From the NCBI GenBank assembly GCA_028753945.1, contig JAPNXP010000014.1:868001-932000 (forward strand): a stretch of 64,000 nt of DNA, read 5' to 3'. The translations under genes were made by a program, and so were the position numbers. Source of the DNA: Hexactinellida sp. DTS-2022 (lineage: Eukaryota > Porifera > Hexactinellida). The notes under the pieces were generated by a model, which saw only the letters and a program-made list of their open reading frames with translations, was not told the DNA's origin and ran no database searches. Shown here piece by piece: positions 14,001-23,700 of the stretch (position 1 is its first letter; the number at the start of each line of letters is the position of its first letter).

Positions 14001-17000
14001 CTTTCATTCCATGCAATGATGATCATCTGCCGAAACTCAGTGACTTGTTGATCACGGGTGAGTATTCAAGGATAAAAAATTTAATATTAAAACATGCATT
14101 ATTTCCACATCAATTATATTTGTACAGATTGTATACAACACGACTTATAGAACTAGTTTGGGTGAATTTGAATTAAATCTAAATCAATTTTACCATAATT
14201 AATAATTCAAATTTAGTTCACAATCCATAATACAGTAGACTCGTTAAAGGATAAAATTCTATAACAAATACATATCTTAAATTATCCACAATCAGTTAAA
14301 ACAAAAGAATCTAGAAAATATGGATTATACACTTTGGATTTGGACATGTACTAGCCATTGTTTTCTGATATCCGGGTAAATTAAATTCCAAGTTACGGGC
14401 ACCCTCCGGACGACAGTTCCCGGATAAGGGACGTTTAGTGTATGCAGTTCCCGACGATGTTCTTATAACCGGTATTCACTATACATTCTACAGAACCAAT
14501 CCATTCAGACAGTCCCAAACCTAAGAACGGACCTCGCTCCCCCTTCCTCCGAATCGACTCTTCCTACGAGACCAGCAGAGGCACCCTCACCTCCTCAGTG
14601 CAGGAGCCCATAGAACCCATAGAACCCATAGAGCCCATAGAGCCCATAGAGCCCATAGAACCCATAGAGCCCATAGAGACAGAGGATAGCAAGACAGAGA
14701 CAGAGGGGCCTGTTGTTATCAGGAGGGACAGCGGGAAGGTCATTATACAGGTCAACAAACAGAAGAGGTCAAAGGTTAGTATACATATATACATAACAGT
14801 TATTAAGTGATATATTAAATCCTAATCGGGACACAAATTGAAAGATATGTGACTTTCCTAGATTATATGACTAATATATAAATCCCAAAATTTACCAGAA
14901 TTCTCAATATAAATCTACATATATCTACAATTTTATATTGAATCCAATCGTATTTATTTCCTCAAAGCTGATTCTAACAAAATACTAGCAAATCCTGATA
15001 GATAAAAATTTTGTTCGACTTAATTTTTGATTTTTAATTAAAATTTTAAATCTATGCAATAGACTGAAAAGGGCCGAATCTTGGCTTTGAAAAAGTCAAG
15101 ATCCAAAATTTTAATATTTGGAGAAAAACTCCTACAATGCTTTTTATACAGATTATATCACCAATAGTAACATTATTACCCACATTCCTTGCCCCTTAGA
15201 GCACCAGTGACGAACAAGAAACTACAGAAACAAAGAGAGACCCCTCCCCCGCTAAAGTGTACAGGAGCGTATCTGCTATCAGATCAGGCAGCGGCGCTGC
15301 AGATAAGAGCGATTCACATAGAACTTATATAAGATTCCATTCCAGCAAACTCGATAGCACCAGCACTGGGAAAGGCGTTTTCAGGCCAGAAGAGTCTACT
15401 CAGAAGCAAACAGCAGAATCTGTTGTGAAAATGAGGAGAGAAGAGCCAAAGGATAATGTCACTACTAACGTATGTTTATATACAGTATAATCTCGTTAGT
15501 ACTAACGTATGTTTAAGATACAGTAGAATCTCGTTAGTACGAAATTCCGGTTAATACGAATACAATTTCAGTCCCTTTTAAAGCCTCTCAATACAATGAC
15601 ATTAGTTATACGAATTCCGGATAAGTCGAACACATTTGAAGGTATTTAGTCGTCCGAAAAGGTTTAAATTAATAAAAAGTTTTTCATATTAATCAAAGAA
15701 AAACCGTTCACAATTAGCAAACCTGACTGTAATTTATTTTATATTGCATAAAATTTGAATCTTTACTGTAAATAGGAACAATTACTAATCCAATACAATC
15801 AACATCCGTTAATTCGAATACTCGCTAATTCGACCAAATATATTTCCCCTTGAGGATTCGAATTAGACTGTACGTATATATATTAACATATATAAATAGA
15901 CTCTGCCAACTAAGTCCGTATCAAAACCTGAGTTGAGCTCTGAATCAGAGGTCACCAGTCCCCTGGCTGTCCGTCTCATGGCTTACGGACTAGAACAGGA
16001 TTCCACAGTAGCCACACACTCCGCAATAGCTAGATCCAGCTCCGCCCACCTATACGAGCACCACAGGATTAAGATGGACCCCTATCCTATAAGCCGGGCC
16101 CTGCTGAGAACGCTGAGTCCACAGGAACAGCGCAGGTCCCTGGGCTACGTGGGGAGTGCTGTTCTAAGGAAACCTTCTGACCGCTCCCTCTCGAGTTCTC
16201 TCAGCTCTCTCTCTAACGAACTCACAGACTCCTCTGCCAGTGCGGAGAGGAGACCCGCGTACGATAGGAGAGGAGCGAAACAGCTGAGTGGGTCCGCACC
16301 CGCGTACAGGCTATGTGAGTACTCTTGTAACAGGATAGTATTCTTACAGACTGGTACACAAAGTCTTTAAATGTGTATTTATTCTTAGAAACCTGGGCAC
16401 ACAAAGTCTCTAAATGTGTACTCTACCCGGCCAAAAGTTTTTGTAATATAGTAAACATTGGATTTAACGACTTCGCTAATAGGGTCTTTTTAAGTCCGTA
16501 GCTGTATTTGAAACTACTTCGGATTTAGTGACATATCGGACCTATTTAGCCTGCCCAAACGAGTGTCGTTAAATCCAATGTTTACTGTGTAGGAATTTGT
16601 GCCACAAGTGGCTCATGTAGGGACACAAATACCACTCGAATATATCGACATAACATGACATGAAAACACTAGGTTTTCAAGTTTATACCAGTAGTACGAT
16701 ATTTTAAGCCATTTAATATAATTTCAATGTAGTAGTATTTGTGTCCTTGTCATGAACCACTTGTGGCACAAGTGGCACAAAAATTCCAGTTGTTCAAATT
16801 CTTTTGGATGGACAGCTATACAGTATTACAGGCAATGGGAGGAGGTCCATAGAATGTTTGATATTTGGTATGGGGGGCCAGCCAACATTTGTTATAATAT
16901 AAGTTTATTTATATGTTATATATCGTGTAGCGCTTATAAAGGCAGAGCGGAATTACGTAGAATCAGACAGCAACACGTTACCCAAGAGACGGAAAGAAAC

Positions 17001-18916
17001 AACCTCTCAACAACCAGGTCAGTTAACACAGGAATAGCATTCCATATCCCACATATGTTGTCATGTAATTAATAGTCAACTCAGCAATCCATTAATTCAT
17101 ATATTAATACTCTACAGTAGAACCTCGTTAGTATGTAGTAGGAACACCAGGGGACCGTCAAAACGTGTTCACCTTATCCGGAATTCGTATTAACCAAAAT
17201 CATTTATATTGAAATGCTTTGAAAGGGACTGAAATTGTGTTCGTACTAACCGAAATTTATACTAACCGTGTTTATACTAACGAGGTTCTACTGTACCTGG
17301 CCTAGCACATATACATTTCAATTTGTAATATATTTTGGAGTATAAGCAAGTGGTAAGTCCTAACAGCTGTAAATAATTATACAATCGAGATAACTGTCTA
17401 ACGTTGAGACAAATACATGGAATTGCTAATGTATATTTGTAGTATTATAATACTCTTCCTGATAGATCAAATCTTAAGCAAAAGCTCAAGCTTTACATAT
17501 AAACAAAGACAACTCTCAGGTTTGTATTAATAACTAAAATACCATATTTCCCCGAATAAGCGCTGGGTCAATAAATTGGCATTTGTATGATAAAATTCAT
17601 TCCCATTAATTGATAACTGAAGTGTAATTACATTGATTTAGGTAATTTTGGTATGTTTACTATCTTTGAGAACCATTAAAATACACCTAAATATTATAAT
17701 CTGGATTTCCAAAAAATTGAGGGTAAATTGGCCCACGAAAACAACATGCGCCGGGGCGATTATTCGGAGAAATACGGTAATGATCCAACAAAATTTGTTC
17801 AACTTTTAAATTATTTTGTTAAACCTGTTGAATGACGGTTTACTTATCAACTATCGCTATAGAAATTTATTAAGAATTTTATAAAAGAAAGAGTACTGAT
17901 AATGGTGATATACAAACCTTACAGGAAAATTATGTGAATTCATTTAGAACAGTTAACCACCAATAATTGCCTTGTAATAATATTACATAATATTAATTAG
18001 AAATTAGATTAGTATATATTATCTTTAGAATTATTACTTATTTTCATTATTAATCGATTCAGCTTTAACCCAGAAAATTATCGCAAATTAGTTAATACTT
18101 AAAATTTGCTTTAACAGTACAAGTACAGTTCCATTATGTAATAATGCAGTAGAATATTGTAGCAAGAACACAGATAATTTATACACTATTTCGTTCCACT
18201 CAATCCCTTTGAACAAACTATAGACTCCACTTAATTGAACAAATTGTTAATTGACCCAATTAAGTGGAGTCACCTATAATTTGTTCGTTACTTACTTAAC
18301 CAAACACGAAATTATTTCACCTGAAACATGTTTGGTTATACTTATAGTGAATATGTATAACCAACACATTTCAGATAAAAAGTAGCTTTCTCTGAATGAT
18401 ATACAGTGGATATACGTACTGGGAAACGGTTTAATTTATTAGCATTGAAAAATATTGGTTATAAGAATATAATACTCTATTTCCAAACATGTTTTTATAA
18501 TCTGTATCCACTATATAATAATAGTCAGGTTCTTTTTTTATGAACATTCAAGGGACCAAAAATTATGTTCATAATAGAGAGACTTCATAATAAGCGAACT
18601 CAACTTAATACAAGCCTTATGTAAGTTGTTAAATTGAGACCATAGGACTTGTTCTTAACGAAAAGTTTTTCATATTAAGCAGACGAAAAATTGTTCACAA
18701 TAAGCGGACTTGACTGTATATTATAATTTAGGACTGAATTTGGCTCAACAATCGAACTCAACAGTAGCTATCGGCCTTCAAGGAAGAATCGACGCTCTTT
18801 TAACCGAAGCTCAAAAACACAGAAAACCAGAACAAATATCACTTCGCAAGGAAAGCCCAGTTCTACGCAAAATACGCCAACTTGAAAACCAACGAAAAAG
18901 CGTAGAACAAATATAA
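2981..18916 (+). CDS. DTN: Dystrobrevin homologue, 19 exons
   Basis: Proposed exons: 2981-3055, 4020-4293, 5025-5110, 6222-6301, 6918-7019, 7910-8012, 8660-8714, 9302-9341, 9949-10008, 10730-10875, 11897-11983, 12696-12717, 12860-12873, 13714-14057, 14494-14774, 15200-15469, 15900-16314, 16931-17017, 18732-18916. Splice phases agree at every junction and give about 907 codons ending in TAA. Family evidence: YRAAFKL near the start, LCGNKL, GEGPSFG, a tryptophan-containing CLEWLSVWDRV, and a ZZ zinc finger (KCSGC, FKCSNC, NLCQNC, then two histidines), in the order typical of dystrobrevins. The known family acts in the dystrophin-glycoprotein complex under the plasma membrane, binding dystrophin and syntrophins. 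The middle (codons about 340-820) is long, Ser/Thr/charged-rich and poorly conserved. The least certain joins are the start of exon 6 (AG choice at 7908-7909) and exon 18 (two acceptors possible). The start codon is not identified. Nearly every intron holds transposon-derived sequence. Confidence 0.85.
3097..3230. mobile_element. MITE, 'cctaatagcaag' family
   Basis: Starts caggagtgttcgcctaatag and ends cttgctattacgctactg next to TA. The motif taatagcaag is repeated in both orientations inside. It begins 41 nt after dystrobrevin exon 1. Confidence 0.7.
4325..4635. mobile_element. MITE interrupted by a second MITE
   Basis: The outer element is the reverse complement of the family at 2695-2852 (gatataagcggagtaaat.., ending cgttataatgtaagtttactg). 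An inner element occupies about 4425-4588, starting cactaaaactcggttataac and ending ttatacggagttctactg before TA. Confidence 0.6.
4779..4943. mobile_element. MITE, 'gttagtacgaac' family
   Basis: Inverted ends cagtagacctcgttagtac / gtactaacgaggttctactg, with TA at both borders. This is the most frequent small family in the window; other copies: 5133-5307, 8314-8453, 15483-15625, 17115-17293, 21068-21244, 23985-24152. Confidence 0.85.
5133..5307. mobile_element. MITE, 'gttagtacgaac' family
   Basis: Starts cagtagactctgttagtagg, ends ttaacgagagtctactg, flanked by TA. It begins 22 nt after the donor of dystrobrevin exon 3. The internal part resembles the copy at 20222-20400. Confidence 0.8.
6564..6712. 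mobile_element. MITE, relative of 2695-2852
   Basis: Starts cagtaagactactgttataa; the interior ttttactccgcttatatc matches the 2695 family. The right end has diverged. Confidence 0.6.
7359..7521. mobile_element. Foldback element, 'agctctagtagagtt' ends
   Basis: Left arm agctcagctctagtagagtt is matched in inverted order by aactctactagctcagctta on the right. It lies in dystrobrevin intron 5. No coding capacity; no clear target duplication seen. Confidence 0.6.
7743..7855. mobile_element. MITE, 'atcggccaaca' ends
   Basis: Left end ttatctggccaaca and right end tgttggccgata are inverted repeats. A sister copy is at 8064-8186 in the next intron, and a fragment at 175-235. Confidence 0.6.
8064..8186. 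mobile_element. MITE, 'atcggccaaca' ends
   Basis: Right end aaggtgttggccgataaa; left end tttatcgatcaacatctttc is its diverged inverse. Interior cacctttcgaagcctg matches the copy at 7743-7855. Confidence 0.6.
8314..8453. mobile_element. MITE, 'gttagtacgaac' family
   Basis: Starts cagtagaacctcgttagtac and ends gtactaacgaggttctaat, so the last bases of the right terminus are mutated. It lies in dystrobrevin intron 6. Confidence 0.75.
8660..10008 (+). CDS. DTN: Dystrobrevin exons 7-9: ZZ zinc finger
   Basis: Three small exons (55, 40 and 60 nt) encode the ZZ domain, codons about 241-291. Visible zinc ligands are KCSGC in exon 7, FKCSNC in exon 8, LCQ|NC across exons 8-9, then NHRPNH. Exon phases 2/1 and 0/0 agree. 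In dystrophin and dystrobrevin this domain helps bind dystroglycan or partner proteins; which partner applies here is unknown. Confidence 0.85.
9391..9560. mobile_element. Foldback element, 'tgtagaccgtctagaaat' ends
   Basis: The 25 bp ends tgtagaccgtctagaaatag and its inverse are nearly perfect, and flanking sequence contains TATA on both sides. The half-motif tagaccgtctata recurs inside. It lies in dystrobrevin intron 8. Confidence 0.7.
9612..9935. mobile_element. MITE, 'cctaatagcaag' family, interrupted
   Basis: The outer parts resemble copies at 3097-3230 and 19600-19752, which read gttcgcctaatagcaag and gcttgctattac. The palindromic element at 9693-9843 splits it. Confidence 0.6.
9693..9843. 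mobile_element. MULE-like palindromic element, copy 1
   Basis: A 151 bp near-perfect palindrome with ends gagaatacttatccaccgat and the inverse, and a stem containing the motif ctttctaccgat. Both sides carry the 9 bp duplication ttaatttaa (9684-9692 and 9844-9852). A second copy at 47534-47685 also shows a 9 bp duplication, the length typical of Mutator-like transposition. Confidence 0.8.
10467..10656. mobile_element. MITE, 'aaaagtgaac' family
   Basis: Ends cagtataacctccaaaagtg and cacttttgaaggttttactg are inverted repeats. A second, rearranged copy lies at 20894-21025. Confidence 0.75.
10730..12873 (+). CDS. DTN: Dystrobrevin exons 10-13: linker with two very short exons
   Basis: Exon 10 starts KPAKGTSNKFNKSNL, matching the stretch that follows the ZZ domain in dystrobrevins. 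Exon 11 is Ser/Gln-rich. Exon 12 (22 nt) and exon 13 (14 nt) are short enough to count as microexons; both have AG/GT borders and keep phase (2 to 0, 0 to 2). Exon 13 rests on frame continuity only and could be skipped or wrong. Introns here hold two minisatellites. Confidence 0.6.
10883..11215. repeat. 48 bp minisatellite, about seven copies
   Basis: The unit begins gtattatacagacattagta and ends gtatgatatgtgcgaat. Copies are almost identical (one a-to-c change in copy five; last copy shortened). Because 48 is a multiple of three, an open frame runs through the array, but it lies in dystrobrevin intron 10, seven nucleotides after the donor, and a stop follows the donor at once, so I read it as non-coding. 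Confidence 0.9.
11237..11384. mobile_element. MITE, 'ccggtttttctaac' family
   Basis: Ends cagtcgaaaccggttatttc and the inverse accggtttcaactg; a motif like ttctaacta recurs inside. Flanked by TA. Second copy at 12910-13078; a related design at 27494-27668. Confidence 0.8.
11395..11610. repeat. 30 bp repeat units split by MITEs
   Basis: The unit gaggacagatccgtaatacg is present at 11395, 11570 and, as a variant, at 11215. Two MITEs (11237-11384 and a truncated ttataacgaa-family copy at 11417-11557) sit between units at TA-containing positions, breaking an older tandem repeat. Confidence 0.65.
12001..12620. repeat. 30 bp minisatellite, about 20 copies
   Basis: Unit core aaaacttgagtatatttgga followed by ataat and cca/tca variants, filling most of dystrobrevin intron 11. 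Open frames exist on both strands only because the period is 30 bp. Single diverged units occur far away at 29160-29260 and 35400-35600, beside NHL cassettes. Confidence 0.9.
12910..13078. mobile_element. MITE, 'ccggtttttctaac' family
   Basis: Starts cagtcgaaaccggtttttct and ends gaaaaagcagtttcgaatg before TA. Lies in dystrobrevin intron 13. A truncated 'gactccgcttaat' element follows at about 13100-13180. Confidence 0.75.
13590..13710 (+). repeat. 31 bp tandem repeat carrying TACTAAC four times
   Basis: Four units place tactaac at 13600, 13631, 13662 and 13693, exactly 31 bp apart. The last is about 14 nt before the acceptor of dystrobrevin exon 14 at 13712-13713. TACTAAC is the optimal branch-point sequence, so the array may supply several branch points to this splice site; that role is inference. 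Confidence 0.8.
13714..16314 (+). CDS. DTN: Dystrobrevin exons 14-17: low-complexity middle region
   Basis: Exon 14 is acidic and includes DLESWLDDISKDESP. Exon 15 contains a run of eight Glu-Pro-Ile triplets coded by 9 bp units (about 14605-14680), then ends at RSK. Exon 16 and exon 17 are Ser/Thr/Arg-rich. The four exons total 1310 nt with continuous phase (1, 0, 0, 1). G+C is clearly higher than in neighbouring introns, which supports coding status. No known domain is recognised; such stretches between ZZ and coils are variable in the family. Confidence 0.75.
15483..15640. mobile_element. MITE, 'gttagtacgaac' family, rearranged
   Basis: Two left ends (cagtataatctcgttagtac at 15483 and cagtagaatctcgttagtac at about 15521) stand in the same orientation, followed by family interior to about 15640. 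It starts 13 nt after the donor of exon 16. A 'cagtcaacatccgttaattcg'-like copy follows at 15796-15872. Confidence 0.65.
16448..16587. mobile_element. MITE, 'ggatttaacgac' ends
   Basis: Left agtaaacattggatttaacg and right cgttaaatccaatgtttactg are inverted repeats of over 20 bp. Confidence 0.75.
16590..16790. mobile_element. Foldback element, 'ggaatttgtgccacaagtgg' ends
   Basis: Inverted ends of roughly 50 bp: ggaatttgtgccacaagtgg.. and ..ccacttgtggcacaagtggc. It directly abuts the previous element within dystrobrevin intron 17. Confidence 0.75.
16931..18916 (+). CDS. DTN: Dystrobrevin exons 18-19: C-terminal coil
   Basis: The last exon (18732-18916) encodes GRIDALLTEAQKHR and VLRKIRQLENQRKS, a heptad-like helix resembling the family's second coil, and stops soon after with EQI. 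Vertebrate dystrobrevins continue further, so the second coil looks short. Exon 18 is placed at 16931-17017 by phase; an alternative acceptor after 16943 opens a different frame that does not join the last exon well. A polyadenylation-like aataaa occurs near 19098. Confidence 0.7.
17115..17293. mobile_element. MITE, 'gttagtacgaac' family
   Basis: Starts cagtagaacctcgttagtat and ends atactaacgaggttctactg, flanked by TA. Lies in dystrobrevin intron 18. Confidence 0.85.
17552..17780. mobile_element. Element with 'taccatatttccccgaataa' ends
   Basis: Left ataccatatttccccgaata and right ttattcggagaaatacggta (about 17758-17777) are imperfect inverted repeats. Related sequence lies at 49495-49675 and 59905-60080 beside NHL cassettes, and part of it at 25210-25290. 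Confidence 0.6.
18522..18716. mobile_element. MITE, 'tattatgaac' family, intact
   Basis: Starts agtcaggttctttttttatg and ends cacaataagcggacttgactg, next to TA. Only 15 nt separate it from the last dystrobrevin exon, so it occupies the place where branch point and pyrimidine tract are expected. It is also the empty-site reference for the nested insertion at 2695. Confidence 0.8.
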
Positions 18917-19142
18917 TAATCCCTTATTTCAAGCTTCATAAAAAGGAAATTAGCACCAATTTTAACAATCCCATATACTCTTCATAATGTATATGTGTAT
19001 TTCTATTTCTATGCTATAGTTTTAATGACCCATCATATGCTATCAGAACACACATATGTAGTCACTTTATTATGTATGTGCATGTAATTATTAAATAATA
19101 AAATACTGAAATTGATTCATTAAAAGTATAGACAAATGTGTT

Positions 19143-19450
19143 ACAGTAAACCAGAGTGGGCCATGGGTCAACATTAGCGACCCTGACCCATCACACAATT
19201 GTAAATATCCATATACTATACTGTAACATTAACAGAATAACAGAATAACAGTATCAATTATCTCAACAAACCTACTTGATACAATGTCGATTATGTTTAG
19301 TATTTCAATGCACATCAATGTTATTATAATATTGATGATGATGTGTGATTCGTATTTTAACGCGAGAATACATTGAAATTTCAAATGGGTCATGGGTCAC
19401 GGAGCCATGACCCATGACCCATCGACCCATCGACCCATGGTCCACTCTGC
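19143..19450. mobile_element. Foldback element with 'gggccatgggtc' arms
   Basis: Left cagagtgggccatgggtca and right gacccatggtccactctg are inverted; the right arm also has a run of gaccCATcgacccatcgaccc. It lies 3' of dystrobrevin. Confidence 0.7.
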
Positions 19451-19599
19451 AGTAAACTCGGCTTAAAATAGAGCCATCTGTAATTGAAATCTCCGTTTAA
19501 TTTATTCCACAGGATTTAAAGTTAGGACTGCAATTTTTTGGTTAATTGGGTCAAATACATTCGATCCTAACCTCCTAAGTGTCAATAAAAAGTTTTGAA

Positions 19600-19752
19600 A
19601 ACAATTGTGTTCGCTTAATAGCAAGTATAATTTTGCACAAATTTGCTTGCTAATAGGCGAAATTGCTATTAGAACAGAATTAACATTAAATGCTTGCTTG
19701 GAGACAGAATAACTTGCTAATAGAGCAATTGCTATTAGGCGAACACCACTGT
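19600..19752. mobile_element. MITE, 'cttaatagcaag' family
   Basis: Left tgtgttcgcttaatagcaag, right gctattaggcgaacaccactg, with four inverted or direct copies of tagcaa-type motifs inside. No gene is seen between 18917 and 20720. Confidence 0.75.
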
Positions 19753-20221
19753 ATCATAATGTTACGAGTTATTTGTAAGTTAGTCGTCGATATTCTTAAG
19801 AAATTTGAAGACATTGATAAGCACTTTTTGACTAGTAAATTCACTTTTTCGAGCGAGTCAGTTTTTTAGTTAAAAAAAAGCCCTAAAAGCGCGGATAAAT
19901 AGTGTAAATTTCGAAGACACGTCAATTAGCAAGTTATTAATTAACTGCAATAATAATACAGAAATAGAAATCTGTTAATTGAGCCTGAGAGTTTGATCAT
20001 AACGCATAACGCATGAATACTCGTATTAATTCAGCGTGTGATAGACAAACAGCAAACTCAATTAATAAATTATAATACCATTTAAGTGTGTAATATATTC
20101 AACACATAAAAGATGGAAAAAACCTGTAAGAAGCTCTGAAATAATATATAAGAAAACTCACACGCAGTATATTTAAAGGTTTTAGTTTATCCTTGTATTT
20201 CTATCAATTATAAAATTATGA

Positions 20222-20400
20222 TAAGGCATACTCTCGTTAATACGAATACGGATAAGGCGAATTAACGTTTAAGGAGTACAAAGTTTAATTCCCCTAGCCT
20301 ATACAAATGCATGTAAGTTACTCCGGTTAATACGAATTCAGGTAAATATGAACGAATTTAGTCGGTCCCCTGGTGTTCGTATTAACGAAAGTTGACAGTA
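20222..20400. mobile_element. MITE, 'cgttaatacgaa' family variant
   Basis: Left atactctcgttaatacgaat, right cgtattaacgaaagttgacag, next to TA. The interior ggagtacaaagtttaattcc is shared with a diverged copy at about 3740-3900 and, inverted, with 5133-5307. Confidence 0.7.
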
Positions 20401-20489
20401 TTAAACTGTCAAAATGACAGTTTATTAATAATAGCTTACAAATGTATTCATATAACCAACCATACGTGTGACTATAATCTAACCTAAAT

Positions 20490-20680
20490 AAGTTCAAGGA
20501 ATTATCCAGGAGCTCGAGACGCTCCTTTTGGAGTGTGATTTTTGGAAAATTTGAATTTAGGAGCGCGAAAATTTGGAATTCTCTCCTATACCGTAACATT
20601 AATTTGTGATTTAAGCGTATGAAAGTTGGATCAGACCAGGATTAGGAGCGTATTTACAAATGGTTGTATAATACACTATA
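20490..20680. repeat. Dispersed 'ggagcgcgaaaatttggaat' repeat
   Basis: Closely matches 41047-41215, where comparison of NHL cassettes shows it as an insertion. It has no clear terminal inverted repeats. The copy here carries an extra small hairpin (caggagctcgagacgctcct). Confidence 0.65.
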
Positions 20681-20720
20681 TATATAACTAAACAATAAAA
20701 TGAATAAATCTAATATCATC

Positions 20721-23700
20721 CTACTGAGCATAAGTGACAGGGAGCGAATACGGATTAGCTATTAAGATCTGTATGTTAGCTATTTCTCTCTCTCTTTTCT
20801 GAATTCTGTCAATTGGTGTCCAGGACCTGTCTGCCTCCAGTCTATACGAGTCTATGTGTTCGTACGGACACCTGTCTCCCCAATCCTATGGTACAGTAAA
20901 ACAGTAAGAAAGTGAGGAAACCAGCCAAAATGTTCACTTTAGAGAGTTTACTGTTCATGATGTGTCAAAAACAATGGGAAAATTTTGGGACCGAGAAAAA
21001 GTGTTCAATTCTGGAGGTTTTATTGTATACAACTTCATATTCATATCAAGCTATATACTACAGTATACAGTAGAACCTCGTTAATACGAACACCAACGGA
21101 CGGTCCAAATTTGTTCGCTTTATCTGGGGTTTGTATTAACCGGAATAAACCAATTAAATAGCCATTATAGGGACTTGACTTGTGTAAATATCTGTTCGTC
21201 TTACCCTGACCGTGTTCGTACTAACGAGTAACGAGGTTCTACTGTAGTTTTGTTAGTACGAATGTGTTCAGGGTTAACTTAATAGCAATTTCCTGTGAAT
21301 AAGTACACTATTTCAGTCCATTTCAAAGAGGGGAATTAAACCTTATACAGTCAAACAAATTATAAAATTTCAAAACCATGGCAATGGTCCCTTAGCTTTT
21401 TAGAGAAATACAAAATCGAAAATCGAAATATTTTGAAGAAAATAAAACTTCCTCCAAAATATGATACTACAGTGAACTCCCGTTATAACAAAGTCGGATA
21501 TAACGAAATAACCGCTTATAACGAAATTGATATTTCCCCCCCGAAATGGAGATTGAGAGCACTAAATGCATTAATTATTTTCCGCTTATAACGAATATCC
21601 GGATATAACGAATGAATTTACAGATCCCAAGCACTCCGTTATAACGAGAGTTCATTGTACTCCATAATATATATTTCGGCTTATCCGTGTTCGTAATAAC
21701 GAGAGTCTAATAGTATTGCAGTGGATACCAGTCATAGGAAAACTGTTATAATCATATTTATATGGAAACAGTCTATTTATTATTGAAAAGTATCGGTTGT
21801 AAGAGTATACTCTCTTATCTACTCCCAAAAGGGGTTTATGGGCCGGCACTTTAGATAGAGGTAAAATTTGTACAGCGCCCTAAATGTGCTAATCGTAATA
21901 AATGATCGCCCATGATCAGTAACTTTCAATGATGCGGCACTATTAGATGGAGGAAGAATTCGTACGGTACCCAAATGGGGGTTTGTATATCGAGGAACTT
22001 ATGGGAAGCAAAATCTGGCCAGACACCTGGCACCTAAATGGAATCATACTGCAAACACCTTGGCTCCTTAACCGAAGCTGGGCTGGCACCTAAATGTTCC
22101 GTCCAGGCAAATCCCTGACTCCCAATCATATCCATATAACATGTATCCACTGTAGTAGTTCATGCAATTAGTAAGTTTTAAGCGAAGAGCGCTAGTATAT
22201 TATAAAACATTATAAACCATGGATAGAAGCTTAAAAGTAGTACACCAATTTATAAATACAGTATACTCCGCTTAATAAAACCACCGGTTAATAGATTTCT
22301 TCACTTATTAATGAAGTCAAAATTTCACCGGATTTATAGGACGGAATGACAGTTTGGAATAAAATATTTTCGGTTAATAGATTTCACTGCTTAATCGGGT
22401 CAAAGCAACCTGGTCCCGAGGTGACCTATTAAGCGGAGTCGACTGTATCTTATGACTAACTTTAGGAGACAGCATAGAGAGCACATTCCCAACAACAGAT
22501 CTGTACAGATGGTATGTGTTCCCAGGTACTTTCTTAAAGTTACACTTAGTGTGGTGCAGCTCGTTATCTCTATGAGCATCTTCCAATATCTCTTTTGCCT
22601 ATAAAGTATACTGCTATAACATTATCATTAGTACAGTGGATGCCGGTTATAAGCACATCGTCGGGAACTGCACTTAATGTGCATATAACCGGCATGTTCT
22701 TATAACCGACATAAATTATATAGGGTATATGACAACCGTTTCCCAACATAGTGTTCTTATATCCGATATGTTCTTATAACTGGTGTGCTTATATCCGACA
22801 TCTACTGTATACCGTATTTGGTAAGATTAAGTGGAGGGTAATATACAGGACTAGAATTGAACACTCCTAAGGTCACTAGAGTATGAATTTTGTACGTCTA
22901 AAAGGTTAGTTTGTATTACTCTATGGGACTTTCGGAAGTTTTCGATCTCCTTAACGCAAAAATATCCCAATTTATACGTCTCTAGGCGTATGGCGCGCTC
23001 CTGGATAAAACCCTGATTAAGTGCTATAACAGTCTGATTAGTATACCGTATTTACTCGAATAGTAGCCTAGGCGATTATTAATTTAGCCACCCGGCTATT
23101 ATTTGAGCGAGCTACTATTTGTTATTTGAGGAAATCCGTTACACACCATTAATCTGTTAACCAAATCCCCTCAAGTGCTTATGTGTGTTGTATGCTAATT
23201 TATTCCCGGATTTTCCTACTTAGATATAGGTAACTTTACCATTTATTCGTGATTATTAATTTGAAACCCTTAGGGGGGCGAATATTCGAGTAAATACGGT
23301 ATCTGCCTAAGGAACATCCATCGTACCTGAAAATTTTCGCCTATATACAGTCACGTTCTTTATTAGGAACATTAAAGGGACCCAAAATTGTGTTAATAAT
23401 AGAGTTCATAATAAGCGAACTCATTTCAATACAAAAGTTCTAAATTGGGACCAGGGTCCAGGTTGTCTATAATATAAAAATATCATATTTACCATACTAA
23501 TGTGTTCACACAGTAAACCTTATTATAGTAAATTAACGCGCCATGAAATTAACGCGAATTAGAGCAATTCGCGTTAATTTCCTATAATAAGGTATATACA
23601 GGTAAAACTCCCAAAGCGGCACCCATCGGGAGAATGATTTTGTGCCGCTACTCGGAGGTGCCGCTTTGGGAGGTTTAGCTGTACTTGCTAACTGAATAAT

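Noticed and set aside
13703..14026. Two minus-strand frames opposite dystrobrevin exon 14
   Set aside because: They mirror a well-supported exon with family context and phase; no minus-strand evidence exists.
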